DNA of 64,000 nucleotides. It comes from Vibrio splendidus 12E03 (GTDB taxonomy: Bacteria > Pseudomonadota > Gammaproteobacteria > Enterobacterales > Vibrionaceae). The position numbers and the translations under genes were made by a program. Below the pieces are notes generated by a model. That model was not told the origin of the DNA, ran no database searches, and was given only the letters and a program-made list of their open reading frames with translations. Positions 29,409 to 39,338 of this stretch are shown here, piece after piece. Every line of letters starts with the position of its first letter. Within the stretch, counting starts at the first letter, position 1. Where the stretch lies: the NCBI RefSeq assembly GCF_000272105.2, contig NZ_AJZD02000021.1, forward strand, positions 52,230 to 116,229. Direction: 5' to 3'.

Positions 29409-29559
29409 AATGTTTGTGTATCCAGTAAGTACAGAAATTATCTGTTAAGAATGCCACGTCTGTTGGTTGGATTCCACGTTGTCGATCTGTATCCGTTCAC
29501 TCGGTTGTGTTCGTTATAATCGATTTGTTGTTATTTTTTGTTCTTAGACGCAAGCGTTC

Positions 29560-29710
29560 TGTGGATAACTCTGTTTATATTATTTATCCACCCTGTTGAG
29601 AACTAAGGTGAACAACTCAGAAAACACCAATAAATAATTGAAAATAAAGAATAATTTTACAGATCGAACAGGTGATCAACGATCTTTTCTCGATCTTGCG
29701 TTGTGGAAAA
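29560..29710. promoter_or_regulatory. Cluster of DnaA boxes and GATC sites upstream of polA
   Basis: Three DnaA-box matches lie in 151 bp: TTATCCACA on the minus strand (29560-29568), TTATCCACC on the plus strand (29584-29592, one mismatch) and TTTTCCACA on the minus strand (29702-29710). Four GATC (Dam) sites fall within 34 bp (29662-29695), and an AT-rich stretch separates the boxes. A role in DnaA binding or in control of polA is inferred. The rest of the polA-ryhB interval shows no other feature. Confidence 0.5.
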
Positions 29711-29780
29711 GAATGCTGATGGCGTTTTATTCATAAAAATACGTGCCACTAAATATGCATCTTGTTGAAATGGTAGGTAT

Positions 29781-30001
29781 AAAAAAAGCGACACCCGAAG
29801 ATGTCGCCTAGCAAAAACCGGTAAAGCCATTCAAATTGAATACCACAGCTTTACCTAAAAGCTATAAATTACACTGGAAGCAATGTGAGCAATGTCGTGT
29901 CAAAAAGAACTTAGTACAAGTTCGCGAGAATTCTGTTGGGTAACCAAGTAGATACTTGAGTACTTAACATCCTTGTGAACATTTCCTCATTCCCTAAGAC
30001 G
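29781..30001 (-). ncRNA. ryhB: RyhB iron-responsive small RNA
   Basis: RyhB is made in iron starvation and, with Hfq, silences mRNAs of iron-using proteins. The minus strand carries the conserved base-pairing core CACGACATTGCTCACATTGC (29899-29880), identical to E. coli RyhB. It ends in a terminator with a UUCG loop (29788-29807) and seven T. A strong promoter TTGACT (30035-30030), 16 bp, TATTAT (30013-30008) overlaps a Fur box and sets the start near 30001. The RNA of about 220 nt is far longer than the 90 nt of E. coli and agrees with the long Vibrio RyhB. Confidence 0.95.
29911..29982 (-). CDS. Possible 23-codon ORF inside RyhB
   Basis: Within the 5' part of the RyhB transcript an ATG at 29982 opens MFTRMLSTQVSTWLPNRILA plus three residues, ending at TAA 12 nt before the pairing core. 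AGGGA stands 8 nt before this ATG. A second ATG (29990) with an 8-codon frame overlaps it. Length alone does not show that it is coding; no family is recognised. Confidence 0.25.
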   Translation of the reverse strand: MFTRMLSTQVSTWLPNRILANLY

Positions 30002-30009
30002 AAGTTAAT

Positions 30010-30028
30010 AATAATGATTCTCATTTAA
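30010..30028 (-). promoter_or_regulatory. Fur box over the ryhB promoter
   Basis: The plus-strand reading AATAATGATTCTCATTTAA matches 13 of 19 positions of the Fur consensus and covers the -10 and spacer of the ryhB promoter, so iron-loaded Fur should block it. Confidence 0.88.
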
Positions 30029-30042
30029 TAGTCAACACTTAA

Positions 30043-30061
30043 ATGATAATAAATCTCATTT
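30043..30061 (-). promoter_or_regulatory. Second, upstream Fur box of ryhB
   Basis: ATGATAATAAATCTCATTT contains GATAAT and a TCTCATT arm, just upstream of the -35 element. It may give extended Fur binding, or serve the promoter region from the other side. Confidence 0.6.
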
Positions 30062-30087
30062 AATTTATAAGCCGTTAACAACAGTGC

Positions 30088-30522
30088 TTAAATTTGCTTC
30101 AAAAAATGGATTCTATGGTCATTAATGTCTTCTTTTTCTTCAAATTTTTCGATTAGGTAACCGTTTCTCAATAACAGGCGCAACATTGCAGGGAACTGGT
30201 TACGAGACTTAACCTTTAACTGCTTGTAACCCTGCTCTTTAACCCACTGTTCTTGAGCGTCTAATTGCACCTGTGCAACGCCTTTATTCCTCGCGAGCGG
30301 TGACACGCCACCAAACCAGCTGTAAAAAGTATCTTGCTCCAACTCATAGCCGATCTTAAAGCCAAGCAACACGCCAGCTTCTTCAACCACTAAGATAAGG
30401 TTCTTTTTCCCTGCCAGTCGCTCTGATAGAGAAGCGACACTCTCTTTTTTAGCGAACTCAGAGATCTGCTCAACCACAGACACCACTTCTTCTAAAGAAC
30501 CTTCACGTACGACAACTGACAT
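30088..30522 (-). CDS. GNAT family N-acetyltransferase
   Basis: The 144-aa protein has the GNAT layout: a first strand (MSVVVREGSLEE), a middle beta-sheet (LILVVEEAGVLLGFKIGYE), the acetyl-CoA region VSPLARNKGVAQVQLDAQEQWVKE (the usual Q/RxxGxG/A loop appears as RNKGVA) and a C-terminal NGYLIEKFEEKE. The acceptor is unknown. The start is ATG 30522 with AAGGA 8 bp upstream; the frame is open 19 codons further, but without a ribosome site. It lies 75 bp downstream of hemB and may be partly cotranscribed with it. Its end is about 90 bp before the ryhB start. Confidence 0.8.
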   Translation of the reverse strand: MSVVVREGSLEEVVSVVEQISEFAKKESVASLSERLAGKKNLILVVEEAGVLLGFKIGYELEQDTFYSWFGGVSPLARNKGVAQVQLDAQEQWVKEQGYKQLKVKSRNQFPAMLRLLLRNGYLIEKFEEKEDINDHRIHFLKQI

Positions 30523-30542
30523 CTTATTCATCCTTATAAACG

Positions 30543-30570
30543 AAAGGGCTGGCACAATGGCCAACCCTTT
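30543..30570 (-). terminator. Hairpin between hemB and the GNAT gene
   Basis: On the minus strand AAAGGGTTGGC and GCCAGCCCTTT form an 11-bp stem (one G-T pair). The following TTTCGTTTA is only weakly T-rich, so it may be a leaky terminator or an mRNA-processing/stability element just before the GNAT ribosome site. Confidence 0.55.
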
Positions 30571-30597
30571 ACTGATCACTTAAGTGAACTCTACCGA

Positions 30598-31692
<1,095 letters not shown>

Positions 31693-31849
31693 CTAAATAC
31701 AGGCAAAAGCATATCACTGATGGCTCAGGACGCTAGCAGTAAAATATAAAACCCACTCAAAAACAGGGAGAAATGGCAAAAAATGACCTTCTCCTCACAC
31801 TGCCGTATACTCATGGCAACTCAGTAAAGACCGCATTCAGGACAAAACA

Positions 31850-32611
31850 ATGATCGACACCCATGCTCATATTTACGCTAGCGAATTCGATGAAGACCGT
31901 GAACAAGTGGTGCATCGCGCAAAAGCTCAAGGTATTGATACCATTCTATTACCGAACATCGATTTAGAATCTATCGAGCCAATGTTAGCGACGGAAGCTC
32001 AGTTTCCTGATGTGTGCCGTTCAATGATGGGCTTACACCCTTGTTATGTGGATGCGAATATCGAGCAAACCCTGAAAACCATTCGAGCTTGGTTTGATAA
32101 GCATGACTTTATCGCCGTGGGTGAGATTGGTATCGACTTGTACTGGGATAAAACCTTCAAGGCTGAACAAGAGATGGCCTTCGTGACCCAACTGCAGTGG
32201 GCAAAAGAGCTCGATCTACCTGTGGTGATCCACACTCGTGATTCTATTGAAGAGACACTTGCCCTACTTCGAACAGAACAAGATGGCAGCTTACGCGGAG
32301 TGTTCCACTGTTTTGGTAGCAGCTTAGAGGAAGCTCAAGCAATCAATGCGTTAGGTTTTCACTTAGGTTTAGGCGGTGTTTCGACCTTTAAGAACTCAGG
32401 GATGGACAAGGTAATCCCACATCTTGATATGGATTACGTCATTCTAGAGACAGATTGCCCATACTTGGCACCAACACCGAATCGCGGTAAACGCAATGAG
32501 CCAGCCTATACAGAATTGGTGGCAAAACGCATCGCCGAATTGCGCGGAATTACCCTTGAAGAAGTCGAAAACATAACCAACACCAATGCTAAATCATTGT
32601 TTAATTTATGA
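31850..32611 (+). CDS. tatD: TatD family metal-dependent hydrolase
   Basis: TatD proteins are TIM-barrel, magnesium-dependent DNases of the amidohydrolase superfamily. The 253-aa protein has the metal ligands in order: DTHAH (residues 3-7), GEIGIDLYW, VIHTRDS, VFHCFG and LETDCPYLAP. All are intact. Among the E. coli paralogues (TatD, YcfH, YjjV) I cannot say which is nearest, although the position next to tatABC on the opposite strand favours TatD. ATG 31850 gives the normal start (MIDTHAHIY). Confidence 0.88.
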   Translation: MIDTHAHIYASEFDEDREQVVHRAKAQGIDTILLPNIDLESIEPMLATEAQFPDVCRSMMGLHPCYVDANIEQTLKTIRAWFDKHDFIAVGEIGIDLYWDKTFKAEQEMAFVTQLQWAKELDLPVVIHTRDSIEETLALLRTEQDGSLRGVFHCFGSSLEEAQAINALGFHLGLGGVSTFKNSGMDKVIPHLDMDYVILETDCPYLAPTPNRGKRNEPAYTELVAKRIAELRGITLEEVENITNTNAKSLFNL

Positions 32612-32714
32612 TAAATCTATTAATAAGTAATTATTACGGATTTGCCCTGAATTTATTTGAGAAAGCTAAGTGATATGTATAGTATCAACCACCTGCATAT
32701 GGAGGTAGTTGATT

Positions 32715-32831
32715 ATGTGTGACCATTCACAACACTTACAACGTCAACATCGAACTCTATGGCATAAAATTTTGGGCATCAAAGAGCTCTATATATGTCA
32801 GAACTGTGGCTATCAGTTAAAGATTCGATAA
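32715..32831 (+). CDS. Small 38-aa protein with a CxxC pair
   Basis: ATG 32715 follows a strong GGAGG at good spacing. The predicted peptide begins MCDHSQHLQRQHRTLWHKIL, is basic and His-rich, and ends with YICQNCGYQLKIR, a half zinc ribbon (Cys28 and Cys31) preceded by Cys2 and several His. A strong terminator follows 8 bp after the stop. The good ribosome site, zinc-binding pattern and terminator make it likely to be real. The family is not recognised. Confidence 0.6.
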   Translation: MCDHSQHLQRQHRTLWHKILGIKELYICQNCGYQLKIR

Positions 32832-32839
32832 ACAGACAT

Positions 32840-32872
32840 AATAAAAAAGCGGCCCTAGGCCGCTTTTTTATT
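32840..32872. terminator. Bidirectional terminator before the end of tatC
   Basis: AATAAAAAAGCGGCC-CTA-GGCCGCTTTTTTATT is a perfect 15-bp stem with A- and T-tracts on both sides. It serves the 38-aa ORF and the convergent tat operon. Confidence 0.93.
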
Positions 32873-32899
32873 ATGTGATTCTTACTGAAGCATTCCGAA

Positions 32900-33655
32900 T
32901 TAAGATTCAGCTTCTTCCTCTTCATCCGCATCTGGCTTACGCGTATAAAAACGTGCGAAGAACAGACCAATCTCAAACAGAATACACATTGGAATGGCCA
33001 ACAGTGTCTGTGAGATCATATCTGGTGGTGTCAGCATCATACCGATGATGAAAGCACCTACGACGATGTAAGGACGCTTTTCAGACAGAGATTGAGGCGT
33101 TGTTGCACCCGTCCAACATAGCAAGATAATCGCAACGGGCACTTCAAAGGCAATACCAAAAGCAAAGAACAGCGCGAGTACAAAATCAAGATAGCTTGAG
33201 ATGTCGGTTGCGAACTCTACTCCCCCTAATGATATGGCCGTAAAAAAGCCAAATACCAACGGGAATACAATGAAGTAAGCGAACGCCACACCACAGTAAA
33301 ACAGCAATGAACTTGAAGCCAATAGCGGCATGATCAAGCGTTTTTCATGCTTATATAAACCTGGAGCAACAAAAGCCCACACCTGATACAAAATAAACGG
33401 AACCGCGAGAAATATAGACGCGATCAAGGTTAATTTCAGTGGTGTGAAAAATGGCGATGCAACATCGGTTGCGATCATCGTCGCCCCTTCCGGTAGACGA
33501 TCTACCAAAGGTGCTGATACGAATTCATAAATATCATTAGCAAAATAAATTAGCCCGACAAATATCACTAGCACCGCGACAATCGCACGTAGTAGGCGAT
33601 TACGTAGTTCTAGAAGATGGCTAATTAAAGGTTGTGTCTGCTCAGTCGAAGACAT
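32900..33655 (-). CDS. tatC: Twin-arginine translocase subunit TatC
   Basis: TatC is the polytopic core of the Tat export system and, with TatB, recognises twin-arginine signal peptides. The 251-aa protein has six hydrophobic helices and the conserved N-terminal [13 protein letters not shown]. The periplasmic loop has the [23 protein letters not shown] segment, and [21 protein letters not shown] is also typical. The C-terminus is acidic. It is the last gene of the rmuC-ubi-tat cluster, 112 bp after tatB. Confidence 0.97.
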   Translation of the reverse strand: MSSTEQTQPLISHLLELRNRLLRAIVAVLVIFVGLIYFANDIYEFVSAPLVDRLPEGATMIATDVASPFFTPLKLTLIASIFLAVPFILYQVWAFVAPGLYKHEKRLIMPLLASSSLLFYCGVAFAYFIVFPLVFGFFTAISLGGVEFATDISSYLDFVLALFFAFGIAFEVPVAIILLCWTGATTPQSLSEKRPYIVVGAFIIGMMLTPPDMISQTLLAIPMCILFEIGLFFARFYTRKPDADEEEEAES

Positions 33656-33767
33656 GTCAAACCTCTTAAACAGGAAGATCGAAAAGGAGCCGCACGTGTT
33701 TCTATCTTACATAGCTATTTGCTTAAACATCTAGCTACTAAGTATCTGGCGACTCCTCCTTGCGAGA

Positions 33768-34175
33768 CTATTCGGCTTTCTTATCTGACGATGCTGAAGC
33801 TTCGCTGTTGACCTGAATGGTTTCAGATTCCACAGTTTCCGTGACACTAGGTTTAGTCTCACTTGGCTTATCAGACTCAGGCTTAGCATACGGACGTTGA
33901 ACTTCAGCAGCGGCCTGCTTAAGTTCATCGACTGACGCTTTAAGATCTGGAGATAAATCTTCCATACCCATTTTTTCCGCCTTACGCAGGTTTTCTTGCA
34001 GCTCTTGCACCTTAAGCTCATGAGAAAGTTCATCTTTCACACTGTTTGCCATGCTTTTCGCTTGTCCAACAAACTTGGAAATACTGCGAATTGCCACAGG
34101 TAAACGCTCAGGCCCTAAAACCACTAACCCAACGACAGATATTAATACCAGTTCCCAAAAACCGATATCAAACAC
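33768..34175 (-). CDS. tatB: Sec-independent translocase protein TatB
   Basis: TatB forms the signal-peptide receptor with TatC. The 135-aa protein has the family start [20 protein letters not shown] (one membrane helix), the hinge GPERLP, an amphipathic helix ([24 protein letters not shown]) and a long charged Ser/Glu-rich tail. It starts 3 bp after the tatA stop, so it is cotranslated with tatA. The tail sequence is variable in the family. Confidence 0.96.
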   Translation of the reverse strand: MFDIGFWELVLISVVGLVVLGPERLPVAIRSISKFVGQAKSMANSVKDELSHELKVQELQENLRKAEKMGMEDLSPDLKASVDELKQAAAEVQRPYAKPESDKPSETKPSVTETVESETIQVNSEASASSDKKAE

Positions 34176-34178
34176 GAT

Positions 34179-34439
34179 TTACGCCTGCTCTTTGTCTTTC
34201 TTTGTTTCAGCAGTTGTTTCAGCGTGAGCTTCTGTCTTCTGCTGTTCAATATTCTTTGGTTCAAAGTCTGCATCTTTATTATCTGCAGGCTTGTCTTCAT
34301 CGCTCATTGCCTTTTTGAAGCCTTTAACCGCTGAACCTAAGTCACCGCCCATGCCGCGCAGCTTCTTCGTTCCGAATAGCAAAATTACAATTACAGCAAT
34401 GATTAGAAGTTGCCAAATACTGATACCACCCATTGTCAT
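34179..34439 (-). CDS. tatA: Sec-independent translocase protein TatA
   Basis: TatA oligomerises to form the Tat translocation path. The 86-aa protein has the short membrane helix [17 protein letters not shown], the hinge and amphipathic helix [22 protein letters not shown], and an acidic tail ([14 protein letters not shown]). FGTKKLRG is diagnostic for TatA rather than TatB. It follows ubiB by 48 bp in the same transcription direction. Confidence 0.97.
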   Translation of the reverse strand: MTMGGISIWQLLIIAVIVILLFGTKKLRGMGGDLGSAVKGFKKAMSDEDKPADNKDADFEPKNIEQQKTEAHAETTAETKKDKEQA

Positions 34440-34487
34440 TGTCCTCGGGTCTGTCTACACATAAAAAATATTAAGGAAGTCTACTGT

Positions 34488-36122
34488 CTAACGACGGTAA
34501 GCTCGCCAACTTAGCAGCCAAAATGTGACACCTGCGATGCCACAGCCCATAGATAGCTGCTCATAAGGGCTTGAAACTAATATTGCGGAGCATACGACTA
34601 AAGTGGCTCCAACGCCAAACAAAAACTTTCCAGTTGCTTGCTGACGCTTACTATCTCTATAACCTTGATAAAGCTGATCCATTCTATGGTTCATCGCTTT
34701 ACCTTGGCGCAAGCTGTCATAAAGTAGCTCTGGCAGTTCTGGCAGTTTTTCTGCCCAGAATGGCGCACGCTCTTTTACTGCGTTGATCACAGCTTGTGGC
34801 CCCACCTGATTCATCATCCAGGTTTCAAGGAAAGGCTTCGCCGTTGCCCACAAATCAAGTTGCGGATACAACTGGCGGCCTAGGCCTTCCACATACAACA
34901 AGGTCTTCTGCAGAAGCACCAACTGAGGTTGAACCTCCATGTTGAAACGTCTTGCTGTATTAAATAAGTTTAGCAACACATGGCCAAATGAGATCTCGCC
35001 AAGTGGTTTTGCAAAAATCGGCTCACACACCATGCGAATCGCGAATTCGAAATCGTTAACGTTGGTGTCGTGTGGAACCCAACCTGAATCTACGTGAAGC
35101 TCGGCAACTTTACGATAATCTCGATTGAAGAAAGCCAGCAGGTTCTCTGCTAAATAGCGCTTATCTTCGCTGTTGAGCGTGCCGACAATGCCACAATCCA
35201 AACCAATCCACTGAGGGTTATCTGGATTCTCTGGGTTAACGAATACGTTGCCCGGGTGCATGTCTGCATGGAAAAAACTGTCGCGGAACACTTGAGTAAA
35301 GAATACCGTCACACCACGTTCAGCCAGCAATTTCATGTTAGTGCCGTTGGCGTTCAGAGTTTCAATATCGGATACTTGAATACCATAGATTCGCTCTGAC
35401 ACCATCAGGGTTTCACTGCTTAAATCAGGGATAACCTCTGGGACATACAGCTCTTCACTGCCTTCAAAATTACGTCGTAGTTGAATCGCATTCGCCGCCT
35501 CGCGGCGCAGGTCTAGTTCATCAAGTAACGTTTTTTCGTACTCGTGAACGACTTCAACCGGTTTCAAACGACGTGCTTCAGGAAGCGACTTAGCGACTAT
35601 ACGCGCCATTCGGTGCATTAGTTTTAGATCTGCATCAATCACCGGGCGAATATCAGGGCGAATAACCTTCAGAACAATCTCGCGACCACTCTCTTTGAGC
35701 TTTGCGGTATGCACCTGAGCGATAGAAGCAGAAGCCAATGGCTCGATATCAAAGTCGGTAAACCAGTTATCTAGGCTACCACCGAGCGCTTTTTCCATGT
35801 CTCGCTTAGCCAATTGACCATCAAATGGCGCCACTTGGTCTTGCAATAGTGCTAGCTGATCAGCGATATGAGGAGGAAATAGGTCGCGACGCGTTGACAT
35901 CATCTGACCAAACTTAATCCAAACAGGCCCTAACTCTTGCAACGCTAAACGCAAGCGGTGGCCTAATTCTTTATCTTGATGCTTATTCTTGAGCCAAAAC
36001 AGTGACTTTCTCGCCAGTAAAGGGGCTTTAGTCAACTGGTGCTCAGGCATCAATTCATCAAGGCCGTACTCCAACTGTACCTTGATAATATGATAAAGAC
36101 GTTTCAGTTCTGTTGGGGTCAT
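34488..36122 (-). CDS. ubiB: Ubiquinone biosynthesis regulatory kinase-like protein UbiB
   Basis: UbiB is an atypical ABC1/ADCK-family kinase-like ATPase required for coenzyme Q synthesis, probably for handling lipid intermediates. The 544-aa protein has the KxGQ motif in [14 protein letters not shown], the invariant Ala-rich loop [38 protein letters not shown] and the [10 protein letters not shown] metal motif. Two C-terminal hydrophobic helices ([17 protein letters not shown] and [13 protein letters not shown]) anchor it. It overlaps the ubiJ stop by 4 bp (ATGA). Confidence 0.96.
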   Translation of the reverse strand: MTPTELKRLYHIIKVQLEYGLDELMPEHQLTKAPLLARKSLFWLKNKHQDKELGHRLRLALQELGPVWIKFGQMMSTRRDLFPPHIADQLALLQDQVAPFDGQLAKRDMEKALGGSLDNWFTDFDIEPLASASIAQVHTAKLKESGREIVLKVIRPDIRPVIDADLKLMHRMARIVAKSLPEARRLKPVEVVHEYEKTLLDELDLRREAANAIQLRRNFEGSEELYVPEVIPDLSSETLMVSERIYGIQVSDIETLNANGTNMKLLAERGVTVFFTQVFRDSFFHADMHPGNVFVNPENPDNPQWIGLDCGIVGTLNSEDKRYLAENLLAFFNRDYRKVAELHVDSGWVPHDTNVNDFEFAIRMVCEPIFAKPLGEISFGHVLLNLFNTARRFNMEVQPQLVLLQKTLLYVEGLGRQLYPQLDLWATAKPFLETWMMNQVGPQAVINAVKERAPFWAEKLPELPELLYDSLRQGKAMNHRMDQLYQGYRDSKRQQATGKFLFGVGATLVVCSAILVSSPYEQLSMGCGIAGVTFWLLSWRAYRR

Positions 36123-36724
36123 GCTTTCTCCAACAGAGCGTTCAACTTAGCTTCAAGACGAGCAGCAGAGCTTTTTACGTCATCAACTTGGTCGCAAAAA
36201 TGCGCGACTTCTAACGGTGCAGGTGCGATCTTCCACTCTTCAGTCAGAACTTGAGCAACATGGTTTTGATGCTTAGTCGCCTGTTTTGCCACAAAGCCAC
36301 CGACGTTTTTAACGCCTTGTACCAAGGTATGCGCAACCACATCTCCAGTCACACGCGATAGCCACTCTTCCAAGTCAGGCTTGCAGTCTGTCATCAGTTG
36401 AGCAAACTTCTGAGCCAGTTGAATATCACCTTCTAAGATCAGCTTATCTTGCTTGATCAGTTTGGTGATGTTCGATTGCTCACGCAGTTCAGGTAACACC
36501 GATAGGTTCAAAGATAGGTAGCAGTCAGGCTGCCCTTCGTATTCTGACAACACATCAATTTGTTGGCTGAAAACGAAAGTGAGTGTTTTATTCAACTCTT
36601 TCAAATTGACTTGAATGATCTGCCCCTTTAAACGAGACAAACGACGAACCAAAGCTGGATCATCGTTCACGAAAGTATTTAAAGAGGTTTCAATAACCGC
36701 GGTTACCAATGGATCAAATGGCAT
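36119..36724 (-). CDS. ubiJ: Ubiquinone biosynthesis accessory factor UbiJ
   Basis: UbiJ is an SCP2-domain lipid-binding scaffold of the soluble Ubi complex. The 201-aa protein has the N-terminal SCP2-like beta region ([33 protein letters not shown]-type strand at [32 protein letters not shown]) and a helical C-terminus ending in [16 protein letters not shown], a coiled coil that is expected to contact UbiK. It lies between ubiE and ubiB and overlaps ubiB by 4 bp. Confidence 0.93.
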   Translation of the reverse strand: MPFDPLVTAVIETSLNTFVNDDPALVRRLSRLKGQIIQVNLKELNKTLTFVFSQQIDVLSEYEGQPDCYLSLNLSVLPELREQSNITKLIKQDKLILEGDIQLAQKFAQLMTDCKPDLEEWLSRVTGDVVAHTLVQGVKNVGGFVAKQATKHQNHVAQVLTEEWKIAPAPLEVAHFCDQVDDVKSSAARLEAKLNALLEKA

Positions 36725-36822
36725 GACTGTCCTTACCTTTGAAAACGGATAAGCCTTAACCTATCCGTTCTATCTTTATTCTTATTGTTTAGCACGCTCA
36801 GCGAGCCTGCTACCAAGCTCGA

Positions 36823-37617
36823 CTAGAACTTGTAACCGCGGTGCAGCGCAACAATGCCGCCCGTTAGGTTGAAGTATTTTGTATTTTCAAAACCCGCTTC
36901 TTGCATCATGCCTTCCAAAGTCTCTTGATTTGGGTGCATACGAATAGATTCTGCAAGGTAACGGTAGCTATCCGCATCATTAGCAATTAGCTCACCCATT
37001 TTTGGCAATAGGTGGAAGGAGTATGCGTCGTAAACCTTTGATAGTGGCTCAAGCACTGGCTTAGAAAACTCAAGAACCAACAGACGACCACCCGGCTTAA
37101 GCACGCGGTACATAGAACGCAGCGCTTGGTCTTTATCGGTTACGTTACGCAGACAGAAGCTGATCGTAATACAATCGAAGTAGTTATCTGGGAAAGGCAA
37201 CTCTTCAGCGTTCGCTTGTACGTAGTGTACGTTGCCAACAATGCCGCTATCACGCAGCTTATCACGGCCAACATTCAGCATTGAGTTGTTGATATCAGCA
37301 AGAACCACATGGCCTTTTTCACCAACAATACGCGAGAATTTCGCAGTAAGGTCGCCAGTACCACCACCAAGATCTAGGATACGCTGACCAGGGCGAACGC
37401 CACTGCAATCAATCGTGAATCGCTTCCACAAGCGGTGAACACCACCCGACATTAAGTCATTCATGATGTCGTATTTAGCGGCTACAGAGTGAAATACCTC
37501 TGCTACTTTCGCGACTTTTTCGTCTTTTGCGACTGTTTCGAAACCAAAGTGTGTGGTTTCTGACTCTACTGCTGAATTTGTCTGCACGCTTGTGTCCATA
37601 ATGCTGTTATCTACCAT
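36823..37617 (-). CDS. ubiE: Ubiquinone/menaquinone C-methyltransferase UbiE
   Basis: UbiE methylates the quinone ring in both ubiquinone and menaquinone synthesis. The 264-aa protein has the UbiE signatures [22 protein letters not shown] and motif [16 protein letters not shown], plus [34 protein letters not shown] and the C-terminal [15 protein letters not shown]. All are intact. The start is uncertain: ATG 37617 has only a weak GAGAA upstream, and ATG 37599 (MDTSVQ) gives the length more usual in Vibrio. rmuC lies 50 bp upstream. Confidence 0.96.
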   Translation of the reverse strand: MVDNSIMDTSVQTNSAVESETTHFGFETVAKDEKVAKVAEVFHSVAAKYDIMNDLMSGGVHRLWKRFTIDCSGVRPGQRILDLGGGTGDLTAKFSRIVGEKGHVVLADINNSMLNVGRDKLRDSGIVGNVHYVQANAEELPFPDNYFDCITISFCLRNVTDKDQALRSMYRVLKPGGRLLVLEFSKPVLEPLSKVYDAYSFHLLPKMGELIANDADSYRYLAESIRMHPNQETLEGMMQEAGFENTKYFNLTGGIVALHRGYKF

Positions 37618-37667
37618 GGTAAGTTCTCATCGACAGCGCTCTTTGTATTTAGAGGCGCTGCGGCCGA

Positions 37668-39200
37668 TTAGTTTACTTTATCCTCAGCAGGTTGTCTTTC
37701 TACTAAGGAGGCATTTTCTGAAAAAGCCTCATTTTGCGCCATTTCAGCCAAACCAATCGAGATCGGTTTCTTCACTTCAACACCCAATTGTTTGAAGCTT
37801 TCCGCCTGACGAATCACGTTGCCTCGCCCCGTCACTAGCTTATTCATCGCCCCTTGGTAGCTTTGGTTGGCTCTATCAAGTGAGCTGCCAAGGCCTTCCA
37901 TATCATCAACAAACAGGCGCAGCTTGTCGTAAAGCTTGCTCGCACGTTCCGCGATAACTTGTGCGTTCTGGTTCTGTCTGTCGTTGCGCCACAGGTTATC
38001 AATGGTACGCAGTGCCACCAGCAAAGTAGTTGGGCTGACCAAGATGATGTTTTGCTCCATCGCATCTTTCACCAAGCTAGGATCCGCCTGAATCGCCACT
38101 TGAAATGCTGGCTCAACCGGGATAAACATCAACACGTAATCCAGACTCTGTATGCCTTTGAGCTGATGATAATCTTTCTGGCTCAAGCCTTTGATGTGCG
38201 CTCGCAATGACACCAAGTGATCACGCAATGCAGCATCTCGCTGCTGGTCGGTTTCGGCATTGAAGTAGCGTTCAAATGCCACCAACGCCATTTTAGAATC
38301 GACCACCACTTGTTTATCTTGTGGCAAATGGACAATCACATCCGGTTGATAACGCTTGCCCGCATCGTTTTGCAGGTTCACTTGCGTTTGGTATTCGTGG
38401 CCTTCGCGCAGCCCTGATTCAGCAAGCACGCGAGCCAATACCACTTCGCCCCAGTTACCTTGTTGTTTGTTATCACCCTTGAGCGCTTGAGTCAGGTTCA
38501 CCGCTTCACGCGTCATGCTCTCATTCAGACGCTGCAGGTTTTTAAGTTCATGTACCAAGGTGTGACGCTCTTTGGCCTCTTGGCTGAAGCTATCGTTCAC
38601 TTGTTTCTTGAAGCCTTCCAACTGCTCTCTCAATGGAGACAACAAACCTTCTAAGCTTTGCTTGTTCTGCTGATCGACCTTAGCGGTTTTGGTTTCAAAC
38701 AATTGGTTCGCTAACAATTCAAACTGCTGCTTAAGTCGAGACTCGGCTTGTTCTAGCAACTGTAGCTTTTCGCTATTGGCGAGGTTTTCTTGGTCATGCC
38801 TTGCTTCTTGCTCGCGCAGCTCGGCTTCTAATTCAGACTTATGATCCTTAAGTACATTGATCTCATCGGCGTATTGCTGGCGCTCTTGCTTCACTGCCTC
38901 AAAGTAGCGCAGCTTTTCCATCGCAGCCATCACCTTACCGTGCGCCTGCTTGAGCTCGAATGCCGCTTTGTCTCGGTCATCATCTAACTCATTGAGTTCT
39001 TGTTGCGCCTCTGCGAGTGATAATTTGAGCTGGGCTTGCTGAGATTCATGCAACAAACGATCGGACTCTAGCTGCTGCTCGAGCAATCGCTGCTGAAAAG
39101 AGAGCTTCTGTTTAATCCACCAACCCACCACACCGCCGCTGACGAGCGCGCCAGAAATTGCAGCAATAAGCGTTGCCTGATGTTCGATAATCCATTGCAT
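37668..39200 (-). CDS. rmuC: DNA recombination protein RmuC
   Basis: RmuC limits recombination at inverted repeats and resembles a nuclease. The 510-aa protein has an N-terminal membrane helix (LIAAISGALVSGGVVGWWI), a long coiled coil (about residues 30-200), and the RmuC nuclease-like domain (about 220-460) with GNWGEVVLARVLAESGL, PDVIVHLPQDKQVVVDSKMAL (the PD-D/ExK-like Asp...DSK pattern) and VLMFIPVEPAFQVAI. It heads the rmuC-ubiE-ubiJ-ubiB-tatABC series and diverges from the EamA gene at 39339. Confidence 0.94.
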   Translation of the reverse strand: MQWIIEHQATLIAAISGALVSGGVVGWWIKQKLSFQQRLLEQQLESDRLLHESQQAQLKLSLAEAQQELNELDDDRDKAAFELKQAHGKVMAAMEKLRYFEAVKQERQQYADEINVLKDHKSELEAELREQEARHDQENLANSEKLQLLEQAESRLKQQFELLANQLFETKTAKVDQQNKQSLEGLLSPLREQLEGFKKQVNDSFSQEAKERHTLVHELKNLQRLNESMTREAVNLTQALKGDNKQQGNWGEVVLARVLAESGLREGHEYQTQVNLQNDAGKRYQPDVIVHLPQDKQVVVDSKMALVAFERYFNAETDQQRDAALRDHLVSLRAHIKGLSQKDYHQLKGIQSLDYVLMFIPVEPAFQVAIQADPSLVKDAMEQNIILVSPTTLLVALRTIDNLWRNDRQNQNAQVIAERASKLYDKLRLFVDDMEGLGSSLDRANQSYQGAMNKLVTGRGNVIRQAESFKQLGVEVKKPISIGLAEMAQNEAFSENASLVERQPAEDKVN

Positions 39201-39338
39201 GATAATGATTTAGCCTAATTGGAAATAACTCATTAAATGGTATTTTGATACTGGATAAATGTCCAGTTTGCCGTATTAAAATTCGACAGATAGACTAGGC
39301 GCTCCGTATTCTGTCCCATCAAATTAGAATGAGTTGCC

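Noticed and set aside
32779..32976. 65-codon minus-strand frame across the tatC end
   Set aside because: It runs through the perfect terminator at 32840-32872 and overlaps tatC.
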